Source: Formosa sp030427735
Lineage (GTDB): Bacteria > Bacteroidota > Bacteroidia > Flavobacteriales > Flavobacteriaceae
Assembly (NCBI RefSeq): GCF_051200825.1
Contig: NZ_CP195158.1
Coordinates: 1,054,001 to 1,118,000, forward strand
DNA length: 64,000 bases
Direction of reading: 5' to 3'
Shown here: positions 40,520-48,843 of the stretch, in pieces
How positions within the stretch are numbered: the stretch's first letter is position 1
Layout: each line of letters begins with the position of its first letter
Notes under the pieces: generated by a model
Told to the model about the DNA's origin: nothing
Seen by the model: only the letters and a program-made list of their open reading frames with translations
The model's database searches: none
Translations under genes and position numbers: made by a program

Positions 40520-42964
40520 ATGGCTAAAAAGAAAACGAAAACCAAGCAAACTAGCACACCTAAATTTAAGAAACCAAGTCTGAATTTAACCAACCAACAA
40601 AAGCTTATTTTTGGAAGCTTTTTAATGCTGTTGGGCGTGGTGTTATGTACTGCTTTTTTATCGTATTTCTTTACTGGTAAAGCCGACCAAAGTATTTTAA
40701 ATGAATTTTCTGTTCGCGAAGCCGAAGCGAATAACTGGGTGAAAAAATTTGGCGCCTGGTTAAGCGATGTTTTTATATATCGCGGATTTGGTATAGCATC
40801 GTTTATTTTATCGGGACTTTGCTTTTTATCGGGTTTGTACATCATGCTGGATATTAATAAAACCAAGTTGCGCCAACGTTGGTTTTGGGGACTTTACCTC
40901 ATGCTTTGGGTGTCTGTATTCTTTGGTTTTTTTGGTAAAACACATGCCGTTTTAGGAGGAACAGTGGGGTTTGAAACCAATACTTTTTTACAAGATTATA
41001 TCGGCGTTTTAGGCGTTGGCTTGTTACTCTTGTTTGGTTTAATAGTGTATTTGGCTACGCGTTTTCAGTTAACGTTTCAATCGATAGCTACATTCTTTAA
41101 ATCGGCTAAAAAAGGCTTGTCCGACGAAATTAAAAGTGAAAAAGAGAGCGATAGTTTTGCAGTCGATAACAATTTAACCGAAGAAGCCGAAGCCATAAAA
41201 TCGGTTTACGATACCCCAAAACAATCTCCACAACCAGCCAAAGCGCCAGAACCAATTCCAGAACCAACACCGGTTGTAGAGTTTGAGCCAGTGGCAACAC
41301 CAGAAAAAAAACAAGTAGAAAGTACTTTCGAGGTTGAAGCGCCGGTAGAAGAAGATATAGAGACTACGCCGCAACTCAATATAGAAGTAGAAGAAGTAGA
41401 GGAAGAACTTTCGGAAACCGATAATTTAGCCAATAAGCTGGTTGAAGATTACGGCCTGTTCGATCCTACTTTAGAGCTGGGTAAATACCAGTTTCCACCC
41501 CTGGAATTACTGAAGAAATACGATGCCGAGGGCATTACCATTAACCAGGAAGAGCTAGAAAACAATAAAAACAGAATTGTAGAAACGCTTAACAATTACA
41601 AAATTGGTATAGCGAGTATTAAAGCGACCATTGGGCCAACGGTAACACTTTACGAAATTGTACCAGAGGCAGGGGTTAGAATTTCCAAAATTAAAAACTT
41701 AGAAGACGATATCGCTTTGTCGCTTTCGGCCTTGGGTATTCGTATTATTGCGCCTATACCTGGTAAAGGAACCATTGGTATAGAGGTGCCTAATACCGAT
41801 TCTACCATCGTGTCTATGCGTTCGGTAATTGCCTCGCAGAAGTTCCAGAAATCGGAAATGGAATTGCCAATTGCTTTGGGTAAAACCATTAGTAACGAAA
41901 CCTTTGTCGTTGACCTTGCGAAAATGCCACACATGCTTATGGCCGGTGCAACCGGACAAGGAAAATCGGTTGGGTTAAACGCGGTACTAACGTCGTTATT
42001 ATACAAAAAACATCCCGCTGAGGTGAAGTTTGTTTTGGTAGATCCTAAAAAGGTAGAATTGACTTTATTCAATAAAATAGAACGTCATTACTTAGCGAAA
42101 CTGCCAGATAGCGAAGATGCCATTATTACCGATAACACCAAGGTAATTAACACGCTTAACTCGTTGTGTATAGAAATGGACAACCGTTACGAGATGCTTA
42201 AAAATGCCATGTGTCGTAATTTAAAAGAGTATAACGCTAAGTTTAAAGCACGTAAACTAAACCCTAACGACGGGCATCATTTTTTACCGTATATCGTACT
42301 GGTAGTCGATGAGTTTGCCGATTTAATTATGACGGCAGGTAAAGAGGTAGAAACCCCAATTGCACGTTTGGCACAATTAGCGCGTGCTATTGGTATTCAT
42401 TTAATAATCGCCACGCAGCGTCCGTCGGTTAACGTTATTACAGGTATAATTAAAGCGAATTTCCCCGCGCGTATTGCATTTAGAGTGACTTCAAAAATAG
42501 ATTCCCGTACCATTTTAGATGGCTCTGGAGCCGATCAGTTAATCGGGCGAGGGGATATGTTGTACACGCAGGGCAACGATATGATACGTATACAATGTGC
42601 CTTTGTAGATACGCCGGAAGTTGAAAAAATAACCGAATTTATAGGGTCGCAAAAAGCGTATCCAGATGCTTATTTACTGCCAGAGTATGTTGGCGAAGAT
42701 GGTGGCACAAATCTTGATATCGATATTGCCGACAGAGATAAGTTGTTTAGAGAGGCCGCCGAGGTTATTGTTACCGCACAACAAGGATCGGCATCTTTAT
42801 TACAACGTAAATTAAAATTAGGTTATAATCGTGCTGGTAGATTAATAGACCAGTTAGAGGCAGCAGGCATTGTTGGCCCTTTTGAAGGCAGTAAAGCCCG
42901 ACAAGTGTTAGTGCCAGATTTTATAGCCCTTGAACAATTATTAGAAAATGAAAAGAACTCTTAA
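40520..42964 (+). CDS. ftsK: DNA translocase FtsK
   Basis: The start is ATG at 40520; a TTG three bases earlier could add a residue but is unlikely. The protein has 814 residues: four membrane segments (about 30-50, 80-108, 115-140, 155-180), an acidic, proline-rich linker (about 200-310), the motor domain with Walker A MAGATGQGKSVGLN and Walker B IVLVVDEFADLIM, and a C-terminal winged-helix gamma domain (about 750-814). It pumps DNA at the division septum and loads XerCD. It is the lead gene of ftsK-lolA-like-lptF/G-ribB. Confidence 0.95.
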   Translation: MAKKKTKTKQTSTPKFKKPSLNLTNQQKLIFGSFLMLLGVVLCTAFLSYFFTGKADQSILNEFSVREAEANNWVKKFGAWLSDVFIYRGFGIASFILSGLCFLSGLYIMLDINKTKLRQRWFWGLYLMLWVSVFFGFFGKTHAVLGGTVGFETNTFLQDYIGVLGVGLLLLFGLIVYLATRFQLTFQSIATFFKSAKKGLSDEIKSEKESDSFAVDNNLTEEAEAIKSVYDTPKQSPQPAKAPEPIPEPTPVVEFEPVATPEKKQVESTFEVEAPVEEDIETTPQLNIEVEEVEEELSETDNLANKLVEDYGLFDPTLELGKYQFPPLELLKKYDAEGITINQEELENNKNRIVETLNNYKIGIASIKATIGPTVTLYEIVPEAGVRISKIKNLEDDIALSLSALGIRIIAPIPGKGTIGIEVPNTDSTIVSMRSVIASQKFQKSEMELPIALGKTISNETFVVDLAKMPHMLMAGATGQGKSVGLNAVLTSLLYKKHPAEVKFVLVDPKKVELTLFNKIERHYLAKLPDSEDAIITDNTKVINTLNSLCIEMDNRYEMLKNAMCRNLKEYNAKFKARKLNPNDGHHFLPYIVLVVDEFADLIMTAGKEVETPIARLAQLARAIGIHLIIATQRPSVNVITGIIKANFPARIAFRVTSKIDSRTILDGSGADQLIGRGDMLYTQGNDMIRIQCAFVDTPEVEKITEFIGSQKAYPDAYLLPEYVGEDGGTNLDIDIADRDKLFREAAEVIVTAQQGSASLLQRKLKLGYNRAGRLIDQLEAAGIVGPFEGSKARQVLVPDFIALEQLLENEKNS

Positions 42965-42965
42965 A

Positions 42966-43607
42966 ATGAAAACTGTTTTTCTTGCCCTTGCACTTTGTTT
43001 TACCATTGTGGGTATGGCACAAAACGATGCAAAAGCGAAAGCCCTACTAGACGATGTGTCTCAAAAGGTAAAAGCTTACGATAATATTGCTTTAGATTTT
43101 AAATACGTGTTGCATAACGAGGCCGAAAACATTAATCAAGAAACCCGTGGTAATGTGGTTATGCAAGGCGATAAGTATGTGCTTAATATTTTAGGAATTA
43201 CAAGAATTTACGACGGAAAGACCTTATACAGTATTAATCCGGAAGATGAAGAAGTAACCATCTCTAAAGAAGATCCGAACGACGAGAATAGCATTACACC
43301 AAGTAAAATGTTATCGTTTTATAACGATGGGTACACGTACAAAATGGATATCGACCAAAATGTTAAAGGTAGAAGCATTCAATATGTAAAGCTAACACCT
43401 ATCGATTCTAATTCCGAAATACAGCATGTTTTATTAGGAATAGACGCCCAGACCAAGCACATTTACAACTTGATAGAAGTGGGTAAAAATGGTACCAAAA
43501 CAACACTTACCGTAACGTCTTTCGAAACTAACGATACCTTATCTAAGTCTTTGTTCGATTTCGATAAAAATAAATACAAAGGATACTACATTAATACACT
43601 TAATTAG
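42966..43607 (+). CDS. LolA-like outer membrane lipoprotein carrier
   Basis: I prefer the ATG at 42966 (MKTVFLALALCFTIVGMAQ), a good signal peptide; an ATG at 42948 would give six more residues and overlap ftsK by 17 bp. The mature protein (about 195 residues) has the LolA beta-barrel repeats and DGKTLYSINPEDEEVTISK. It carries lipoproteins across the periplasm. The start 2 bp after the ftsK stop suggests translational coupling. Confidence 0.85.
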   Translation: MKTVFLALALCFTIVGMAQNDAKAKALLDDVSQKVKAYDNIALDFKYVLHNEAENINQETRGNVVMQGDKYVLNILGITRIYDGKTLYSINPEDEEVTISKEDPNDENSITPSKMLSFYNDGYTYKMDIDQNVKGRSIQYVKLTPIDSNSEIQHVLLGIDAQTKHIYNLIEVGKNGTKTTLTVTSFETNDTLSKSLFDFDKNKYKGYYINTLN

Positions 43608-43615
43608 TTAGATAC

Positions 43616-45595
43616 TTGAAAATATTAGATCGTTACATACTCACTACCTATCTAAAAACTTTTATCAGCGTGTTTGTTATTCTCATGCTGATTTTTGTAT
43701 TACAAACCATTTGGCTGTTTATAAAAGAGCTAGCGGGTAAAGATCTGGATATTATAATAGTATTTAAATTCTTGTTGTATTATGCACCTAAATTAATACC
43801 CTTGGTATTGCCGCTTACCATTTTATTATCTTCAATAATGGTGTTTGGTAGTTTTGCAGAAAATTACGAATTCGCGGCCATGAAATCTACAGGTATATCT
43901 TTACAACGCGCCATGGCGGGCTTAAGTATATTTATAGTTATTCTGGGGGTGGTAACATTCTTTTTTGCTAACGATGTAATTCCGTGGGGCGAATATAACT
44001 CGTATAACCTCAGAAAAAACATAGCCAAGCTAAAACCGGCAATGGCCATTGTAGAAGGACAGTTTAACGAAGCTGGCGAAATTAATATTAAAGTCTCAAA
44101 AAAAACAGGCGATAACGATCAATATCTGCACGATGTCATCATTCATAAAAAAGCTGAAACAGGATCTGGGAATTACACCACCATTATAGCTAAAGAAGGC
44201 GAGTTGTTGAGTAACGAAAATTCCGATATATTAAAGCTAATATTGAAAGATGGCAATTATTACGACGATACGCCGCCTAAAAAGGCCGCTGAGCGCCGTC
44301 GTAGGCCATTAACTAAAAGTAGTTTTGAAACTTATACTCTAAACACCGACATATCGCAATTGGACGATGTGGATCTGGAAGAAAAAAACGTGACCGACAA
44401 ATACAATATGTTAAACGTGTCCGATCTTAACTACACCATAGATTCGTTAACTGTAGAACGCGACGAAGATTATAAATCGTTTTCAAAAAATATATACAAT
44501 AGGTTTGGGGTTAAGAACCTAAACGGAGGCATGAAACCTAAAACCGATACGGTGTATAGCGGTGCTATTTTAGACATGTTTACCACCTACAAAAAACTTC
44601 AAATAGTAGAGTTGGCTTTAAATAATACTTCTAGTACCAAACAGATTATAGAAACGAACGATAAATCGTTTAAAGCGAAATCGTCTTGGTTAAATAAACA
44701 CGTTATAGCCCTGCACGAAAAACTGTCTTTAGGTTTTGCTTGTGTAATTTTGTTTTTTGTTGGAGCGCCATTAGGGGCTTTAATCAGAAAAGGAGGTTTG
44801 GGCTTGCCTATGGTTATTGCCATATTATTGTTTTTAACTTATCATTTTATTGGCATATTTGCTAAAAACAGTGCTAAAGACGGTAGTTTTAATCCGGTGT
44901 TGGCGTCGTGGTTTTCAACCATTATAATGTTTCCGTTGGGTGTGTTTTTAACGCGTCGTGCGACAGCCGATAAAGGTTTGTTTGAATTCGATCATATTAT
45001 GGAGCCATTAAAGAAGTTGTTGCCATTTAAGAATAAAGATAAAGACGAAAACGGCCTAAGTTTCGATTTTAATGATTTCGGACGCTATAAGGAAGATAAA
45101 TTATTAGAACTTGTAAAAGACCCTACGGTGTATAATTATCATCCAACAGGTAAAATTGAAGCGTTAAAAACCTTAGAAAACCGTAACCTGAGTTTAGATG
45201 CCATTCGAGACAAAGGCATACAAATAGACCCTGCTTTAGATGTGGCCAAACGCTACGTAAAGCAGTTTACGATATATGCTAAAATAGCTTTAGTAACTTA
45301 TGGTTTAGGGGTGGTGTTATTAATACTTCATTTTGTATTTAAAAATAATAAATTGCCAGAAATGGCAGATGTCGCTATAAAAGTAAGCCTAGTTAGTTTT
45401 GCTATTTTTGTAGCGTTTTACATTGCGCAGCATTTGCGTTTAAAGGCATTTTACCAACAGTTTAAACAGAAAAATAAAGCTAGTCATATTATCTTTATTA
45501 TTGTAGGTGTTGTGTTGTATCCTATTTTCTATGTGGTTTTTAAGCATAAAACGAAAGACGACTTAAGTAAAAATGCCGTTCAACTTTTAAAGTAA
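43616..45595 (+). CDS. LptF/LptG-family permease, long form
   Basis: The start is TTG at 43616, because MKILDRYILTTYLKTF is the normal LptF/G N-terminus and no ATG fits. The protein has 659 residues, against about 360 for E. coli LptF/G. Membrane segments 1-3 (about 12-110) and 4-6 (about 365-450) flank a jellyroll domain; a C-terminal extension adds a linker (about 475-555) and three more membrane segments. It should extract lipopolysaccharide from the inner membrane with LptB. The extension is found in Bacteroidota members. Confidence 0.88.
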   Translation: MKILDRYILTTYLKTFISVFVILMLIFVLQTIWLFIKELAGKDLDIIIVFKFLLYYAPKLIPLVLPLTILLSSIMVFGSFAENYEFAAMKSTGISLQRAMAGLSIFIVILGVVTFFFANDVIPWGEYNSYNLRKNIAKLKPAMAIVEGQFNEAGEINIKVSKKTGDNDQYLHDVIIHKKAETGSGNYTTIIAKEGELLSNENSDILKLILKDGNYYDDTPPKKAAERRRRPLTKSSFETYTLNTDISQLDDVDLEEKNVTDKYNMLNVSDLNYTIDSLTVERDEDYKSFSKNIYNRFGVKNLNGGMKPKTDTVYSGAILDMFTTYKKLQIVELALNNTSSTKQIIETNDKSFKAKSSWLNKHVIALHEKLSLGFACVILFFVGAPLGALIRKGGLGLPMVIAILLFLTYHFIGIFAKNSAKDGSFNPVLASWFSTIIMFPLGVFLTRRATADKGLFEFDHIMEPLKKLLPFKNKDKDENGLSFDFNDFGRYKEDKLLELVKDPTVYNYHPTGKIEALKTLENRNLSLDAIRDKGIQIDPALDVAKRYVKQFTIYAKIALVTYGLGVVLLILHFVFKNNKLPEMADVAIKVSLVSFAIFVAFYIAQHLRLKAFYQQFKQKNKASHIIFIIVGVVLYPIFYVVFKHKTKDDLSKNAVQLLK

Positions 45596-45601
45596 AAGCA
45601 A

Positions 45602-45609
45602 TATCTTTG
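45602..45609 (+). promoter_or_regulatory. -7 promoter element in front of ribB
   Basis: TATCTTTG fits TAnnTTTG and is 4 bp from the ATG at 45614, so a leaderless or very short-leader transcript is expected. Confidence 0.65.
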
Positions 45610-45613
45610 CACC

Positions 45614-46765
45614 ATGATAACAGATTCTAAAGACACACAAACTATTAAGTTAGATAGTATAAAAGAAGCCATAGACGATATTAGAAATGGCAAGGTGATA
45701 ATTGTTGTAGACGACGAAGATCGCGAAAACGAAGGCGATTTTGTAGCTGCGGCAAGCAAGGTAACTCCAGAAATGGTAAACTTTATGGCCACACATGGTC
45801 GAGGGTTAATTTGTGCCCCTTTAACAGAGTCTAGATGTAAGGCTTTAGATTTAAATATGATGGTTAGTAACAATACCGACCATATGGAAACGGCATTTAC
45901 TGTTTCTGTAGATTTACGCGGTAAAGGTGTGTCTACAGGGATTTCGGCTGCTGATAGAGCTAAAACCGTAAAAGCATTGGTGGATCCAGAAACCAAAGGT
46001 TTTGAATTGGCGAGACCCGGACATATTTTTCCTTTAGTGGCTAAAGATGGTGGCGTTTTAAGACGTACAGGGCACACCGAAGCGGCTATAGATTTTGCCC
46101 GATTGGCAGGTTTGCCACCAGCAGGAATTATTGTTGAAATAATGAATGAAGATGGTAGTATGGCGCGTTTGCCCCAGCTGATAGATGTGGCTAAAAAATT
46201 CGATTTAAAAGTCGTGTCTATCGAAGATTTAGTGGCTTACCGCATGCAACACGATTCTTTGATTGAGAAAAAAGAAGATTTCGATATCGAAACACGATTT
46301 GGTAGTTTTAGACTTCGAGCTTATAAGCAAACCACCAATAACCAAATACATTTAGCTTTAACCAAAGGCGAGTGGAGTGCAGACGAGCCTGTGTTAACAC
46401 GTGTAAATTCTACTTTAGTAAATAACGACATCTTGGGAACCTTAACCAATAACGCCGATGCTAAATTAGATAATATGTTTAAGGTGATAAATGAAGAGGG
46501 TCGAGGCGCAATTTTATTTATTAATCAGGAGCCTAAGGCAATCAATTTACTTAACCGTTTATCGGTTTTAAAAGAGCAGCAGCAACCAGGAGAAGTCGTT
46601 AAAGCACCAAGCGTGGTTATGGATGCTAAAGATTTTGGTATAGGCGCACAGATATTACACGATATCTCCATTCATAAATTAAAACTGTTATCTAATAGCT
46701 CACATACCAAACGCGTTGGAATGATAGGATACGGTTTGGAAATTACCGATTACGTAACGTATTAA
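45614..46765 (+). CDS. ribB: 3,4-dihydroxy-2-butanone 4-phosphate synthase with degenerate GTP cyclohydrolase II domain
   Basis: The protein has 383 residues. The N-terminal RibB domain (about 10-215) has the DDEDRENEGDF metal/substrate motif, HGRGLICAPL, and RTGHTEAAIDFARLAG; it makes the four-carbon riboflavin precursor from ribulose 5-phosphate. The C-terminal RibA-like domain (about 225-383) lacks all three zinc Cys: NSTLVNNDILGTLTNNAD stands where a Cys-x10-Cys-x-Cys motif is expected. So the GTP cyclohydrolase function is probably lost. It follows the lptF/G gene by 18 bp. Confidence 0.93.
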   Translation: MITDSKDTQTIKLDSIKEAIDDIRNGKVIIVVDDEDRENEGDFVAAASKVTPEMVNFMATHGRGLICAPLTESRCKALDLNMMVSNNTDHMETAFTVSVDLRGKGVSTGISAADRAKTVKALVDPETKGFELARPGHIFPLVAKDGGVLRRTGHTEAAIDFARLAGLPPAGIIVEIMNEDGSMARLPQLIDVAKKFDLKVVSIEDLVAYRMQHDSLIEKKEDFDIETRFGSFRLRAYKQTTNNQIHLALTKGEWSADEPVLTRVNSTLVNNDILGTLTNNADAKLDNMFKVINEEGRGAILFINQEPKAINLLNRLSVLKEQQQPGEVVKAPSVVMDAKDFGIGAQILHDISIHKLKLLSNSSHTKRVGMIGYGLEITDYVTY

Positions 46766-46812
46766 TACAATACTTTAGGGTTTAACCCTGACGGTTGCAA
46801 TACATATATTTT

Positions 46813-46843
46813 AAAAAGCTTAGCTTAGTGCTAGGCTTTTTTT
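46813..46843 (+). terminator. Terminator of ribB
   Basis: AAAAAGCTTAGC-ttagt-GCTAGGCTTTTT with a T-run, 47 bp after the stop. Confidence 0.75.
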
Positions 46844-46880
46844 ATGTTTTGGTGTGAGTTAATAATTAAAAAAGATAGAA

Positions 46881-46915
46881 TAAAAAAAAGCGTCTAAAAT
46901 AGTTTAGACGCTTTG
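46881..46915 (-). terminator. Terminator of the T9SS protein gene 46938
   Basis: AAAGCGTCTAAA-atag-TTTAGACGCTTT with an A-run on the low side (U-run on the minus strand), 23 bp after the stop. Confidence 0.8.
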
Positions 46916-46937
46916 TGAAATTATGGATTGTAAATGA

Positions 46938-48143
46938 TTACTGTACTAATAATTTTTTAGATTTAAGACCATCAGCCGTTTTAATGGTTGTTAACCATAA
47001 TCCTGGTTTAAAGTCAAAATTCATATCCTCATTAGTTTCAATAGTTTTAACTAAAGCTCCAGTAATGCTATAAATGTTAACCGTAGTTTTAGCAGTTACA
47101 TTAGAAATGTAAACTCTATCGCCTATAGCTTGAACATCGGTAGATGTTTGTTTATTTACTTCTTTTGTACTAAGCGTTTTGCTGTATTCGCCATTAATGT
47201 AAATGTTGGTCTCTAAACCACTACCTAAATCAGCGTCAACCTGTCCTAAGTAAATTCTATACACGCGTATTGTACCACCTCTGTTGGCTATTCGGTATGT
47301 ACCAGCTGGTCCAGCTTGAAATTGCATAACTCTTACAGCTTCATCTCCAGTATCGTCTCCATCTATAGGGCCATTAGGATTTCCTGTGCCAGCGCCCCAA
47401 TCAGTAATATCTACAGTTGTACCTGTACCACCAAAAGTTTCGAATTTAAAATATCCAGTGCTAAAGCCTAAGGTACCATCGCCTTCAATATCGGTGTATT
47501 GTCCAGACCCTACTACAGTAACCCACTGTCCAGCTTGTAAATCAATTAGAAAGCCACGTCCACCATTTCTGTCCCATCTTTTTTCTCCTGGGGTTGTGTA
47601 TTGTAGGCAACCTGGATATAATGCAGGATCCATATCATCTGGCATCTCATCACGCTCATCGAATCGCGTTATATTTTTATTTACTGTTAAAATTCTATCG
47701 CTATTACTGTCTCGTTGAAAAACCAAGTTGGTTGCACCATCTAAATCTGGAAGCTCTTGTGGTTTAGTGTATAAGCTTTCTCCACTTAATAAAGTACCTC
47801 CTGGAGGGGTAGGTGAAGAGCCTTTAGAAGTCACTTGAAAACGAGCGTTACCAGTATAGTCGGCATAATTCGGATTGTAGGTGCTAAAATATAGTGACTG
47901 AGCACTTTGGCCGCTTTCATTTTCGAAACCTTCATTAGGGAAATGTTCAATACCTTCATTGTCTGTATATTGTACTTGACGGTTGTAATTTGCAAAGGCG
48001 TTAAGGTAGTTTGATGGCATTACGTTTTCATATCCAGCACCAAGTTCCTTGGCACCAAAGTCCCAATATTTGATATCCTGTGCGTGTAAAGCTCCTCCAA
48101 TAGGAAATACTGAAAGCGCTAATAATAGTAGTTTTTTTGTCAT
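46938..48143 (-). CDS. Secreted protein with T9SS type A sorting domain
   Basis: The protein has 401 residues. The signal peptide ends at GALHAQD. The middle (about 25-310) is a beta-rich region with IKYWDFGAKELGAGYENVMP, and FKFETFGGTGTTVDITDWGA, and RIANRGGTIRVYRIYLG near its end; it may bind carbohydrate, but no family is recognised. The C-terminus (about 325-401) is a T9SS domain (VYISNVTAKTTVNIYSITGA, LVKTIETNEDMNFDF). Its sorting domain is paralogous to that of the gene at 48844, with which it is divergent over a 700-bp gap. Export is across both membranes. Confidence 0.78.
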   Translation of the reverse strand: MTKKLLLLALSVFPIGGALHAQDIKYWDFGAKELGAGYENVMPSNYLNAFANYNRQVQYTDNEGIEHFPNEGFENESGQSAQSLYFSTYNPNYADYTGNARFQVTSKGSSPTPPGGTLLSGESLYTKPQELPDLDGATNLVFQRDSNSDRILTVNKNITRFDERDEMPDDMDPALYPGCLQYTTPGEKRWDRNGGRGFLIDLQAGQWVTVVGSGQYTDIEGDGTLGFSTGYFKFETFGGTGTTVDITDWGAGTGNPNGPIDGDDTGDEAVRVMQFQAGPAGTYRIANRGGTIRVYRIYLGQVDADLGSGLETNIYINGEYSKTLSTKEVNKQTSTDVQAIGDRVYISNVTAKTTVNIYSITGALVKTIETNEDMNFDFKPGLWLTTIKTADGLKSKKLLVQ

Positions 48144-48411
48144 CTTGATAGTTTTAAGTTAAAAAAAAGTGTTTTAGTTTGAATTACTTATAATATACTA
48201 AAAATATAGTGCAAATTATAGTTTTTTTAAAAATAAGTGAGTTGATTTTGTTCGATGGTCAATTTCGTAATTTATAATAAAACTATGGTTTAGTCACTTA
48301 TATGATAATTATTTATTTCTTTTTTTGAGCTTATGCTAAATACAGTTTTTCGCTATACAAAGCTAAGTTTAAGCCGCTTCACTGTACAATCATATTTCAT
48401 TTTTTTAATTC

Positions 48412-48609
48412 ATTGGTCTCAGTCGTTAGTTGAAACTATGCGTTTTTAGTGCAAGACTTCCAGTTTCTATAAATATTTTTGCGCCACGAATGCACGAATA
48501 TTTGACATAGTTTTTATAAAAAGAATATTAGTGTATTTGTGGCTAAGATAAATACAAATAATCGGACTTTCAGTAAACCTATAGACTTCCTATCCATAGT
48601 GGTTTAGTT
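48412..48609 (+). repeat. Multi-hairpin repeat, copy H (right-end deletion)
   Basis: Copy in the 700-bp gap between the two T9SS genes. About 12 bp between the GACT-TTC-AGT hairpin and AAACCTATAGACT are missing, and the last hairpin reads CTATAGACTTCCTATCCATAG. The rest of the gap is AT-rich sequence without a recognisable gene. Confidence 0.8.
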
Positions 48610-48843
48610 CTTCTTTAATTATGAATAGGATTGAATTTTTTGTCATGCAGCTTGAATTCAAAATATCATTATTACACAATAAATAGTATTTTTTTATGAT
48701 AATGGTGTAGTTTATAAAATTGACCATTGTTCAATAATGTTGCTAAATTATTATTAATTTCTAAAATTGCATGCTATATTATTAAACATCATTTAATTTG
48801 ATGTGCTAATAATGACGTAGTATTAACTAAACCAAAATTAATT

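Noticed and set aside
45580..46077. Minus-strand frame opposite ribB
   Set aside because: Shadow of the ribB codon pattern; composition is not protein-like.
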